Both the position numbers and the translations under genes were made by a program. This document shows, piece by piece, positions 52,724-60,735 of a DNA stretch of 64,000 bases. The DNA comes from JAOTVV01 sp039591075 (GTDB taxonomy: Bacteria > Gemmatimonadota > Gemmatimonadetes > Gemmatimonadales > GWC2-71-9): positions 59,926-123,925 of the forward strand of contig JBDHEI010000003.1 in the NCBI GenBank assembly GCA_039591075.1, in the 5' to 3' direction. A model generated the notes under the pieces. That model was not told the origin of the DNA and did no database searches. It saw only the letters and a program-made list of their open reading frames with translations. Position 1 is the first letter of the stretch. The number at the start of each line of letters is the position of its first letter.

Positions 52724-54586
52724 GTGAGCGATTCCTTGGACCGGAAGAAGAAGAAGCCGGACCTCTCCGTCGTCTGGCGCGAGGCGCGGGAGATCGTCTG
52801 GGCGCGACGCAGGCGTCTGGCGCTTGGCGGCGTGTTGATGATCGTCAACCGCATGGCCGGCATGGTCATGCCCGCCTCCTCCAAGTGGCTCATCGACGAC
52901 GTCATCGGGAAGCAGCGGAGTGATCTCCTCCTGCCGCTCGCGGCCGCCGTCGGCGTGGCCGCGGTGGTGCAGGGGAGCACCTCGTTCGCCATGTCGCAGG
53001 TCCTCGGGGTCATGGCGCAGCGGGCCATCACCGACATGCGGAAATCCGTCATGGAGCACGTGAGCCGGCTCCCGGTGCGCTACTTCGACTCCACCAAGAC
53101 GGGCGTACTCATCGCCCGCATCATGCAGGACGCCGAAGGCATCCGGAACCTGGTGGGGACCGGCCTCGTGCGGCTCACCGGCGGGTTCGTCACGGCGGGC
53201 ATCGCGCTCGCGGTGCTGTTCGTGCTCAACTGGACACTTACGCTGTTCATCCTAGTGATCCTGTCAACGTTCGCTGCCGCGATGACCATTGCGTTCAAAC
53301 GGCTCCGGCCGGTGTTCCGCGAGCGGTCCAAGATCAACGCCGACGTCACCGGGCGCCTGGGTGAGTCCTTAGGCGGGATCCGTGTGGTGAAGGCGTACAC
53401 GGCGGAGCGCAGCGAGGCGCACACCTTCGCCAAGGGCGCGCACCGGCTGTTCCGCAACATCGCGCAGACCATCACCGGGATCTCGGCCATCACGTCGGTC
53501 ACGACCGTCATCGTGGGCGCGGTGGGTGTGATCATGATCATGGTCGGCGGCCGCGCCATCATCGCCGGATCGATGACGCTCGGCGATTTCATCATGTACG
53601 TGTTCTTCGTGGGGCTGGTGGCTATGCCGCTCGTGGACATCTCCGAGATCGGCACCCAGATCAGCGAGGCGTTCGCCGGGCTGGACCGGATTCGCGAGAT
53701 CCGCCGCACCGCGACGGAGTGGGAGGAGGACGCCGTCCGCGAACCGCTCGGCGCGATCGACGGCGAGATCACGTTCGACGATGTGTGGTTCGAGTACGAT
53801 ACCGACGTGCCGGTGTTAAAGGGGGTCTCGTTCCGGGCGCCCCCGGGCACGACCACCGCGCTCGTGGGGTCGAGCGGGTCCGGCAAGAGCACGCTCATCT
53901 CGCTGGTGATGGCGTTCAACCGGCCACAATCGGGCCGGGTGCTCGTGGACGGCCGCAATCTCAACGCGATCCGCCTACGTGACTTCCGCAGCCGGCTGGG
54001 CATCGTGCTCCAGGAGAACTTCCTGTTCGACGGCACCATTGCGGAGAACATCGCGTTCTCGAAGCCACACGCCTCGCTCGAGGAGATCCGTGAGGTGGCG
54101 CGGGTCGCGCATGCGGGCGAGTTCATCGACGAGTTCGAAGACGGGTACGACACCATCGTCGGCGAACGTGGAGTGAAACTCTCCGGTGGGCAGCGGCAGC
54201 GCCTCGCCATTGCACGAGCGATCCTCGCCGATCCGTCGATTCTCATTCTCGACGAGGCCACCTCCAGTCTCGATAGTGAGAGCGAGGCGCTGATCCAGGA
54301 TGGGTTGCGGCGGCTGCGGCAGGGGCGCACCACGTTCGTCATCGCCCACCGCCTCTCGACCATCCGGAGCGCCGATCAGATCCTGGTGCTCGAGGGGGGC
54401 AAGATCGTGGAGCGAGGCACCCACCAGCAACTCCTGGCCAAGCGCGGCCGGTATCGCCAGCTCTACGATCGGCAGTACATGCTGGAGCACGACCGGTTCG
54501 TGAATCCGGGCGAGGATCCCGTCCCCGAAGACGAGGAAGCAGTGGTGGCGCGCGGCGAGGCCGGGGGCATACCGAGGAACTTGTAG
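52724..54586 (+). CDS. ABC exporter half-transporter, MsbA-like
   Basis: A 620-residue fused exporter. The membrane domain (about residues 30-330) has six helices. The nucleotide domain has Walker A GSSGSGKST, the Q-loop VLQENFLF, the signature LSGGQRQRLAIARAI and Walker B ILILDEATSSLDSESEA, followed by the H-loop VIAHRLST. It is lysine-rich at the N-terminus and acidic at the end. Relatives export lipid A, lipids or drugs; this one cannot be assigned further. The start is GTG at 52724. It stops at the first unit of an 8-base tandem repeat. Confidence 0.93.
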   Translation: MSDSLDRKKKKPDLSVVWREAREIVWARRRRLALGGVLMIVNRMAGMVMPASSKWLIDDVIGKQRSDLLLPLAAAVGVAAVVQGSTSFAMSQVLGVMAQRAITDMRKSVMEHVSRLPVRYFDSTKTGVLIARIMQDAEGIRNLVGTGLVRLTGGFVTAGIALAVLFVLNWTLTLFILVILSTFAAAMTIAFKRLRPVFRERSKINADVTGRLGESLGGIRVVKAYTAERSEAHTFAKGAHRLFRNIAQTITGISAITSVTTVIVGAVGVIMIMVGGRAIIAGSMTLGDFIMYVFFVGLVAMPLVDISEIGTQISEAFAGLDRIREIRRTATEWEEDAVREPLGAIDGEITFDDVWFEYDTDVPVLKGVSFRAPPGTTTALVGSSGSGKSTLISLVMAFNRPQSGRVLVDGRNLNAIRLRDFRSRLGIVLQENFLFDGTIAENIAFSKPHASLEEIREVARVAHAGEFIDEFEDGYDTIVGERGVKLSGGQRQRLAIARAILADPSILILDEATSSLDSESEALIQDGLRRLRQGRTTFVIAHRLSTIRSADQILVLEGGKIVERGTHQQLLAKRGRYRQLYDRQYMLEHDRFVNPGEDPVPEDEEAVVARGEAGGIPRNL

Positions 54587-54623
54587 GCGGTTAGGCGGTT
54601 AGGCGGTTGAGCGGTTAGGCGGT
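54584..54623 (+). repeat. five tandem copies of an 8-base unit
   Basis: The unit TAGGCGGT is repeated at 54584, 54592, 54600, 54608 (as TGAGCGGT) and 54616. The first TAG is the stop codon of the exporter gene. The units are exactly in phase every 8 bases, so TAG recurs in all frames and would end any readthrough. The downstream part is included in a hairpin (54618-54646). Copy number could vary by slippage. Confidence 0.85.
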
Positions 54624-54646
54624 TGGCCAATCCCAATCCAGCCGCC
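54618..54646 (+). terminator. hairpin after the ABC exporter
   Basis: GGCGGTTGG pairs with CCAGCCGCC (one G-U pair) across an 11-base loop. No T-run follows, so it is not a classical intrinsic terminator, but the stem is stable and lies in the gap between the exporter and thiI. Confidence 0.4.
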
Positions 54647-54702
54647 TCACCGTCCCCCGCCTATGGATTCCTCCCCGCCCGGTGCCGGGCTAGCTTCCAT
54701 CA

Positions 54703-56181
54703 ATGGCCTCCACGCAGCAATACCTGTATCTCGTCCGGGTGGCGCCGGAGCTTGCGACGAAGGCCCGCGGCACGCGGAGGCGGTTCCAGCAGCAGCTCGT
54801 GCGGAACCTGCGGGACGCGCTCGCATCCGCCGCCATCGAGGGCCAGGTGGAGTCGCGCTGGAGCCACCTGCTTGTCGAGGCATCCAATCGCACCGCCCTC
54901 CACCAACTCTCGGCGGTCTTCGGCGTGAGCAGCGTCTCGGAGATCGAGGCGCGGATCGAGCCGGGCCTCGACGAGATCGTGCGTGTCGGAACCGATCTCT
55001 TCGGCGCCCGGGTCCGCGGGAAGACCTATGCCGTCCGCACCCGAATCACGGGCAGCGTGGGGTTCACCTCGCGGGATGTGAAAGTGCAGCTCGGGGCCGC
55101 TCTCAATCCCGATGCCACGGTCGATCTGGACCGCCCGGACGTCACGGTGACTGTCGACGTACGGGACGGCCGGGCGTTCCTGTATTCCGGCAAGACCCGT
55201 GGCGTGGGTGGACTTCCTCTTGGGGTCGAAGGTCGGGCTGTCTGTCTCATCTCCGGTGGGTTCGACTCGGCGGTGGCCGCCTGGCTCATGCTCAAGCGTG
55301 GCGTGGCGCTGGACTACGTGTTCTGCAATCTGGCCGGCGAGGCGTACGAGCGCGCGGTCGTCTCGGTTGCCAAGGTGCTGGCCGACGCCTGGAGCTTCGG
55401 CGACCGGCCGCGGATCCATGCGGTGGACTTCGAGGGGCCGGTGGCGGCGCTCAAGGAGGCCGTGCAGCCCAAGTACTGGCAGGTCGTGCTCAAGCGGCTC
55501 ATGTACCGCGCGGCCGAGGCGGTGGGTCGGGAGATCGGCGCGGAGGCGATCATCACGGGGGAGTCAGTGGGGCAAGTATCGTCGCAGACGCTGAGCAACT
55601 TGCGTGCGATCGATGCCGTGGCCGGCCTGCCCGTATTGCGGCCGCTGGCGGGCCTCGACAAGGAGGAGATCATCGCGCGGGCGGACCGCATCGGGACCGG
55701 CGTGCTCAGCAAGCATATCCGCGAGTACTGCGCCATTCTGCCGCATCGGCCGGTGACGCACGCTAAGCCCCGCGCCGCCGCGGACGAGGAGTCGCGCGTC
55801 GATCTGTCGCTGCTCGCCGATGCCGTCGCTCGGCGAAAAGTCCTCGAGCTGCGAGGCCTCGAAGCGGTGGACCTCGTCCAACCGTACATCTTCGCGTCGG
55901 GCATCCCAGACGGCGCGATGGTGATCGACTGCCGCGAGCCGCACCACTATCGGGCCTGGCATTATCCGAAGGCCGTCCATCGCGAGCTGGATGACCTCGC
56001 CACGCGGTTTCGCGAGCTCGATAAGACCCGGGTCTACGTCCTCTACTGCGGCTTCGGCGTGCAGTCGGCGTATGTCGCCGAAGTGATGCAGCGTGAGGGA
56101 TACGAGGCGTACTCGTTCAAGGGCGGCATCCGTCGACTCATGGCCTACGCGGCGACGCGGGGCTATCCCGTGCTCGCCTGA
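54703..56181 (+). CDS. thiI: tRNA sulfurtransferase ThiI with rhodanese domain
   Basis: A 492-residue ThiI, matching the long form. An N-terminal ferredoxin-like and THUMP region (to about residue 165) binds tRNA. The PP-loop SGGFDS is at 184-189. Cysteine in REYCAILPH matches the conserved E. coli C344. The C-terminal rhodanese domain holds the persulfide cysteine C449 in YCGFGVQSA. It makes 4-thiouridine at tRNA position 8, and in some bacteria also supplies sulfur for thiamine. IscS at 673 is the expected donor. It reads through with no neighbours in the same operon. Confidence 0.95.
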   Translation: MASTQQYLYLVRVAPELATKARGTRRRFQQQLVRNLRDALASAAIEGQVESRWSHLLVEASNRTALHQLSAVFGVSSVSEIEARIEPGLDEIVRVGTDLFGARVRGKTYAVRTRITGSVGFTSRDVKVQLGAALNPDATVDLDRPDVTVTVDVRDGRAFLYSGKTRGVGGLPLGVEGRAVCLISGGFDSAVAAWLMLKRGVALDYVFCNLAGEAYERAVVSVAKVLADAWSFGDRPRIHAVDFEGPVAALKEAVQPKYWQVVLKRLMYRAAEAVGREIGAEAIITGESVGQVSSQTLSNLRAIDAVAGLPVLRPLAGLDKEEIIARADRIGTGVLSKHIREYCAILPHRPVTHAKPRAAADEESRVDLSLLADAVARRKVLELRGLEAVDLVQPYIFASGIPDGAMVIDCREPHHYRAWHYPKAVHRELDDLATRFRELDKTRVYVLYCGFGVQSAYVAEVMQREGYEAYSFKGGIRRLMAYAATRGYPVLA

Positions 56182-56329
56182 CTCCCGCCTTCCCTTCAAT
56201 CGATCACCAGGGTCGACCTCTCCAACGGCTTGCCAGCGACGCGTATTGCCCGATGGCGAACGAGGGCGGCTTGGAGTATGATGGGCGCACCCGACCGCAC
56301 GACGCTTTGACGATCACTGGACGGTGTGC

Positions 56330-57634
56330 ATGACCGCAGCTGCGATGGCCCGCGACGCGACCAGACCGCCCCCGCCGACCGCGTACCGATGGGTTGTGCT
56401 CGTCGTCATCAGCCTGGCGATGTTCGGGAACTACTACGTCTACGATGCGGTGAGTCCGATCGCCGACCTGCTGAAGGAGCAACTCGGCTTCTCCGATCGG
56501 AACATCGGCCTGCTGAACGCGATCTACAGCGTGCCGAACGTCATCATGGTCCTCGTGGGCGGGATCGTGATCGACCGAATCGGGGTCAAGAAAGCGACGT
56601 TGCTGTTCGGGGTCCTCTGCTTTCTGGGGGGCGCGATCACGGCGGCCACCGGCACGCTGGCGGTGATGGCTGCAGGCCGGCTCGTGTTCGGCATCGGCGC
56701 CGAATCGTTGATCGTGTCCGTCACGACGGCCATCGCGAAGTGGTTCAAGGGAAAAGAGCTTTCATTCGCGTTCGGTGTGAATCTCACGATCGCACGGTTG
56801 GGATCGTTTGCGGCACTCAACTCCCCCACCTGGGCCAAGCCGGCCTTCGAGAACTGGCAGTGGCCGCTCGTCATCTCGGTGGCGGTGGGCACGTTCTGCA
56901 TCATTGGCGGTGTGGTCTACTGGATCCTCGAGAACCGCGCGAACGATCGATACGCGATGGGGCAGGCGGGCGAAACGGAAAAGGTCGTGTTCGGCGACCT
57001 CTTCCGGCTCCCCGGCTCCTACTGGTACGTGGTGCTCTTGTGCGTGACCTTCTACTCGGCGGTGTTCCCGTTCCAGACCTTCGCCGTGAAGTTCTTCATC
57101 GAGGGCCACGGCACGACCCGCGAGTTCGGTGGGTTCCTCTCGAGTCTGATCACCCTGTTCGCCATGGTCTTCACGCCGCTGTTCGGGCTCTTGGTGGACC
57201 GCGTGGGCCGACGATCGCTGTTCATGATGTTCGGCTCGCTCCTCCTGGTGCCCGTGTACCTGATGATGGCCTACACGACCACCTCGCTCCTGATCCCCAT
57301 GGGCATGATGGGCATCGCGTTCTCGCTCGTGCCGGCCGTGATGTGGCCGTCGGTCGCGTACCTGGTGGACGAGAAGAAGCTCGGCACCGCGTACGGGCTC
57401 ATGACGATGATCCAGAACATCGGCCTCGCGGGCTTCAACTTCTTGATCGGCTGGGCCAACGACTACTCGGCCGCCAGCGTCACCAACCCCGGAGGCTACG
57501 CACTGGGCATGTGGATCTTCTCGATCCTCGGGTTCCTCGGGTTCCTGTTCGCGTGGCTGCTCCGGCGGGCCGAGACCGGACCCAAGGCCCACGGGCTGGA
57601 GACGATCACGGTGCGATCGAGCGGCGAGGTGTAG
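56330..57634 (+). CDS. major facilitator superfamily transporter
   Basis: A 434-residue transporter with 12 predicted helices. The MFS loop signature is in GGIVIDRIGVKKATLLFG between helices 2 and 3, and it recurs weakly after helix 8 in GLLVDRVGRRSLFMMFG. FGNYYVYDAVSPIADLLKEQLGFSD in helix 1 and the following loop resembles the lysosomal MFSD1-type group and bacterial relatives. The substrate is unknown. The ATG at 56330 is used; GTG at 56324 is also open. A TATGAT hexamer at 56277-56282 could be a -10 element, but no convincing -35 was found. Confidence 0.9.
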   Translation: MTAAAMARDATRPPPPTAYRWVVLVVISLAMFGNYYVYDAVSPIADLLKEQLGFSDRNIGLLNAIYSVPNVIMVLVGGIVIDRIGVKKATLLFGVLCFLGGAITAATGTLAVMAAGRLVFGIGAESLIVSVTTAIAKWFKGKELSFAFGVNLTIARLGSFAALNSPTWAKPAFENWQWPLVISVAVGTFCIIGGVVYWILENRANDRYAMGQAGETEKVVFGDLFRLPGSYWYVVLLCVTFYSAVFPFQTFAVKFFIEGHGTTREFGGFLSSLITLFAMVFTPLFGLLVDRVGRRSLFMMFGSLLLVPVYLMMAYTTTSLLIPMGMMGIAFSLVPAVMWPSVAYLVDEKKLGTAYGLMTMIQNIGLAGFNFLIGWANDYSAASVTNPGGYALGMWIFSILGFLGFLFAWLLRRAETGPKAHGLETITVRSSGEV

Positions 57635-57768
57635 CGGCGCTCCAACATCGTGGATTCGGTGGCGGGTACCATGCAACGTTAGTCGTTCACTGGCTGGGGT
57701 TTGCCTGATCCCTCGTCGAATGCGCCTCGCAGAGGCTCGGGGATGGGGGCGGAATCAGTCTGGTGGCG

Positions 57769-58449
57769 TCACCAAGGGTGCCACAGCAGCCCACCCGTGA
57801 ACAGCAGATCGTGCTGGGTCTTGCCCCAGTAGCGGTTAATGGTGTCACGGAGCTGGACGTCCACACTGAGGCCGAAGGCCTCGAACGTGAAGCCGCCGCC
57901 CAGGTCCCCCCCCCAGGTGAATCCGTTGGACGGCAGAACGGCTCCCACTTCGTTGGGTTGCGTGGACTCGCCGAACCCGTAGCGCTTCCCTCCCACACCC
58001 GCTAGCACATACGGCTTGATGTGCCACAGCTCGAGCCGGGTGGGAAGCACGATCTGCACCGACGTGAACGTAAGCGTCATCGGCACGTCCAAGAACGTGT
58101 TCACCACCTGCGGCGGCTCAAACAAGACCCGGGGCTGCACGATGCCGTGGGTCGCCAGCAGCCACGTGTCGAACGAGCGGAGGATCTCGCCCCGCACCAG
58201 TGCCCCGTTGCCGCCGAAGCCCACCTCGACGCCCAGCCCCGCCACGAAGGCCCGGCCCAGTGACCCAGTGGTCCATTCCACGGGCCCGTCGCCGGCGAAG
58301 TTGGTGAACACCTCGTAGAAGTAGTCATCGGGTGCCACCAGACCCGCCCTCGGGAACAGCTTCACCACCAGGCCGTCCTGGGCCTGGACCGGCCCCGGCA
58401 GCAGAAGTGCCGAGCAAGCCGCGAGAACAAGTCGGAGTGGTGCCCTCAT
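57769..58449 (-). CDS. hypothetical outer-membrane beta-barrel protein
   Basis: A 226-residue protein with a signal peptide (about residues 1-23, ending VQAQ). The mature part is a series of short amphipathic strands such as ALVRGEILRSF, IKPYVLAGVGGKRYGF and GFTWGGDLGGGFTFEAFGLSVDVQLR, ending in HPW. This looks like an 8-stranded OmpW/OmpX-like barrel; the family cannot be fixed by eye. The ATG at 58449 is chosen for the signal peptide. A promoter candidate lies at 58479-58507. Confidence 0.72.
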   Translation of the reverse strand: MRAPLRLVLAACSALLLPGPVQAQDGLVVKLFPRAGLVAPDDYFYEVFTNFAGDGPVEWTTGSLGRAFVAGLGVEVGFGGNGALVRGEILRSFDTWLLATHGIVQPRVLFEPPQVVNTFLDVPMTLTFTSVQIVLPTRLELWHIKPYVLAGVGGKRYGFGESTQPNEVGAVLPSNGFTWGGDLGGGFTFEAFGLSVDVQLRDTINRYWGKTQHDLLFTGGLLWHPW

Positions 58450-58478
58450 GGTCTCATTTCGGGGGTGAGTCAGCACAG

Positions 58479-58507
58479 AATGTACTTGAGCGATGTGCTC
58501 CAGCCAA
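58479..58507 (-). promoter_or_regulatory. sigma-70-like promoter candidate for the outer-membrane protein gene
   Basis: On the minus strand, TTGGCT (58507-58502) and TACATT (58484-58479) are spaced by exactly 17 bases; each matches the consensus hexamer at four of six positions. The predicted start site would give a leader of roughly 20 bases before the ATG at 58449. Confidence 0.4.
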
Positions 58508-58629
58508 AGTGGGGTGGATAGGCGGGCGACCCTTGCGATCCCGTATCGGAACGTACGAGAGATTCGGGGCGGCTCACCCCGGGCAAAAAAGTCGGGTTTG
58601 GGACGGAGTCTGGCTCGGCGTGTGAGTAC

Positions 58630-58665
58630 TTCACGGTTACTTAATTCTTCACGGTTGTTTAATGC
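58630..58665 (+). promoter_or_regulatory. two tandem 18-base repeats upstream of the cytochrome gene
   Basis: TTCACGGTTACTTAATTC (58630) is followed directly by TTCACGGTTGTTTAATGC (58648), with three differences. The second contains TTTAAT, one base from a -10 hexamer. The exact 18-base spacing would place both sites on nearly the same helix face. With the inverted repeat at 58682-58695 this looks like a regulator-binding region. Confidence 0.5.
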
Positions 58666-58681
58666 CCAGTATTCAACCTTC

Positions 58682-58695
58682 ATTCACCCGTGAAT
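58682..58695. promoter_or_regulatory. perfect inverted repeat, possible operator
   Basis: ATTCAC-CC-GTGAAT is fully symmetric. Its half site TTCAC is the same core found in the two upstream repeats and again near 58704 (TTTCACAACGG). No local regulator gene is identified. Confidence 0.45.
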
Positions 58696-58808
58696 CGCGA
58701 CGTTTCACAACGGTAGTTCGGGCCTTGCTGAGATCCGATGTCCGCCGCCCACGACTTTGGCGGCCTGTGGCGGATCGATCATTACCAACAGGGGAAAGGT
58801 GGGGGGGA

Positions 58809-59963
58809 ATGATGATGAAGAGATATGGTTCGCTCCTAGTCGCCGTTGCGTGTGTGGCTGCCCTGGCCGCGTGTGAGGGACCAGCAGGACCGGCAGGATC
58901 GGCAGGGGCGACGGGACCGGCGGGACCGGCAGGACCGGCCGGCCCGGCAGGACCGGCAGGTCAGGACGCAAACGCGAACTGCACGCAGTGCCACGTAAGT
59001 GGGGTGGCAGGTAGTGTGGCGCTCTTCGTGAAGCAGGTCCAATACGCGCAGTCGGTGCACCGTCTGGGCGGCAACTTCGAGCGGTCGACGACATCCTGCG
59101 CGCCCTGCCACACTCACCAGGGCTTCCTCGAGAGGGTCGCGTCGAACGCCTACACGACCGCGGCCGACATCCCCGATCCGGCTCCCATCAACTGCCGGAC
59201 GTGCCACATGATCCATGACACGTACACGTCGGCGGACTACGCCCTCACCGCGACCGCCCCGGTTCCGCTCTATAACTTCGATTACGTCGCGGGTACGGAA
59301 ACCACGGTGGACTACGGTGCGGCTGCCGGTAACCTCTGCGCCCGCTGCCACCAGGCGCGCAAGCTGAGCCCGGTTCCCGTGATCGACGGCGCGGACGTGA
59401 CCTTCACGTCCAGTCGCTACGGCGTGCACCACGGGCCGCAGGCCCAGGTGCTCGGCGGCACCAACGCGTTCGAGTTCACCGGCACGCAGACCATCGGGGG
59501 TGGGCCGATGTCACACGGAAACCCATCGACGAACGCGAAACTGTGCGCCACGTGCCACATGGGCGCGGCGTTCGGTGAGCAGGCCGGCGGTCACACCTGG
59601 AAGATGACGTACGGGTACCATGGCAGCGACGTCGACAACGTCGCGGGCTGCAACAGCACCGGATGCCACACCAACTTCGTGGACTTCACCGCGTTCGGCG
59701 ATACGCCGGGAACGGTCCTCGGGCTTCTCTCACAGCTCGATACGCTTCTGGTGAATCGCGGCATCAAGTTGGAGTACAGCCCCGGCTACACGATCCACGA
59801 CCTCAGCCCCTATGCGGTCGCGGGAACGTATCCGGCCAACCTGGCAGCGGCGTTCACCAACTGGCAGCTGTTCGCCGAAGATCGCAGTCTGGGCCTCCAC
59901 AACCCGGCCTACGTGAAGGCGGTGCTACAGAACTCCATCGAGGCCGTCAACGCGCTCCCGTAG
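58809..59963 (+). CDS. hexaheme c-type cytochrome lipoprotein with collagen-like stalk
   Basis: A 384-residue secreted lipoprotein. The lipobox LAAC puts the lipidated cysteine at residue 22. It is followed at once by ten Gly-X-Y triplets, mostly GPA (about residues 24-53), and then the heme domain. Five CxxCH motifs are at 58-62, 97-101, 129-133, 177-181 and 246-250, and a sixth of the CX4CH type (CNSTGCH) is at 281-287. Many extra histidines could be distal ligands. It is probably anchored in the outer membrane and handles electrons outside the inner membrane. No cytochrome-maturation or oxidoreductase gene is adjacent. Three ATGs in a row begin at 58809 after a G-rich ribosome site. Confidence 0.88.
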   Translation: MMMKRYGSLLVAVACVAALAACEGPAGPAGSAGATGPAGPAGPAGPAGPAGQDANANCTQCHVSGVAGSVALFVKQVQYAQSVHRLGGNFERSTTSCAPCHTHQGFLERVASNAYTTAADIPDPAPINCRTCHMIHDTYTSADYALTATAPVPLYNFDYVAGTETTVDYGAAAGNLCARCHQARKLSPVPVIDGADVTFTSSRYGVHHGPQAQVLGGTNAFEFTGTQTIGGGPMSHGNPSTNAKLCATCHMGAAFGEQAGGHTWKMTYGYHGSDVDNVAGCNSTGCHTNFVDFTAFGDTPGTVLGLLSQLDTLLVNRGIKLEYSPGYTIHDLSPYAVAGTYPANLAAAFTNWQLFAEDRSLGLHNPAYVKAVLQNSIEAVNALP

Positions 59964-59988
59964 CGCGTAAGCGTTCGACCCTCATCTG

Positions 59989-60031
59989 GGCACCTGCTCT
60001 GGAGCGATCCGGGGCAGGTGCCTGGTTTTTT
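59989..60031 (+). terminator. intrinsic terminator of the cytochrome gene
   Basis: GGCACCTGC pairs perfectly with GCAGGTGCC across a 16-base loop, followed by TGG and six T residues. It lies 25 bases after the cytochrome stop. This is the clearest rho-independent terminator in the window. Confidence 0.88.
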
Positions 60032-60125
60032 GTCCGAGGCGTTATCTTTCCCGCCCATGGGCCGACAGGTCTGTCGGTTCTGGCAATGATGCCCAGCCCC
60101 GTGGAACTTCACCGACGAATCGACG

Positions 60126-60656
60126 ATGGTCACCAAGCCGAAGCATATCCTGCCCCTGCTGCTGTTTGCCGCCGCGTGCGCTCCCGCGTCCACCCCTTTC
60201 ACCGACGCGGACCGTGAAGCGGTCGCAAAGGAGGTGACTGCGGTGCTGGCGGACCTGACAGATGCCATGAACAGCCACGACGGTGAGCGGGTCGCCGCTT
60301 TCTACACCGACAACCCGGACTTCCTCTATCTGGGATGCACTGACTTCATCACGGGCGGCGCGACGTTTCGTCGGATGCTAGCTCCGTACTATGGGCCTGG
60401 TAGCGACGTCACCTTCGAGCAGCAGATCGTCTCCATTCAAGTGCTGTCCCCGACCGCGGCCGCGGTCTCTCAGCGAGGCAGCTCCACGAAAGTGGAGGCG
60501 CTCTTCTGGACGCAGATCCTCGTGAAGACAGACGGACGCTGGGCTATCACGTACGAGCACGAGTCCTGGCCCGGATGCGACCCTCCCACGTCTCCCCATC
60601 CCTATACGGTCCCGAGTGACTCGGCTGGACTCTTGCCGGGGGGAATCGCGAAGTAA
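60126..60656 (+). CDS. NTF2/SnoaL-like lipoprotein
   Basis: A 176-residue protein with a short lipoprotein signal (FAAAC, cysteine at residue 18). The mature part begins DADREAVAKEVTAVLADLTDAMNSHDGERVAAFYTDNPDFLYLG, the first two helices and strand of the SnoaL/DUF4440 fold, and ends ILVKTDGRWAITYEHESW, the last strand pair. These proteins bind or isomerise small molecules; here no catalytic residues can be named. It follows the cytochrome terminator. Confidence 0.82.
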   Translation: MVTKPKHILPLLLFAAACAPASTPFTDADREAVAKEVTAVLADLTDAMNSHDGERVAAFYTDNPDFLYLGCTDFITGGATFRRMLAPYYGPGSDVTFEQQIVSIQVLSPTAAAVSQRGSSTKVEALFWTQILVKTDGRWAITYEHESWPGCDPPTSPHPYTVPSDSAGLLPGGIAK

Positions 60657-60667
60657 TCCTCGGCGGG

Positions 60668-60709
60668 CTTCGAGAAGAGGGCCTTCAAGTATCGAGGTGG
60701 CCCTCGAAG
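60668..60709. terminator. hairpin between convergent genes
   Basis: CTTCGAG then AGGGCC on the left arm pair with GGCCCTCGAAG on the right, with a small bulge and a 15-base loop. It lies between the NTF2-like gene (plus) and a DUF1207 gene (minus) and could end both transcripts. There is no T-run on either side. Confidence 0.45.
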
Positions 60710-60735
60710 GGAGGCTACTCAGCCGAGTGCCCGAC

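Larger units (their letters stand above)
58450..58808. other. 359-base divergent control region
   Basis: No gene is seen. The region separates the outer-membrane protein (minus) from the multiheme cytochrome (plus). Around 58620-58710 it is clearly AT-richer than the rest of the window and holds repeated TTCAC sites and an inverted repeat. The side near 58480 holds a promoter candidate for the minus gene. Confidence 0.65.

Noticed and set aside
56326..57708. A 460-residue plus-strand frame over the MFS transporter
   Set aside because: Offset frame of the transporter; low-complexity R, H, P and G composition.
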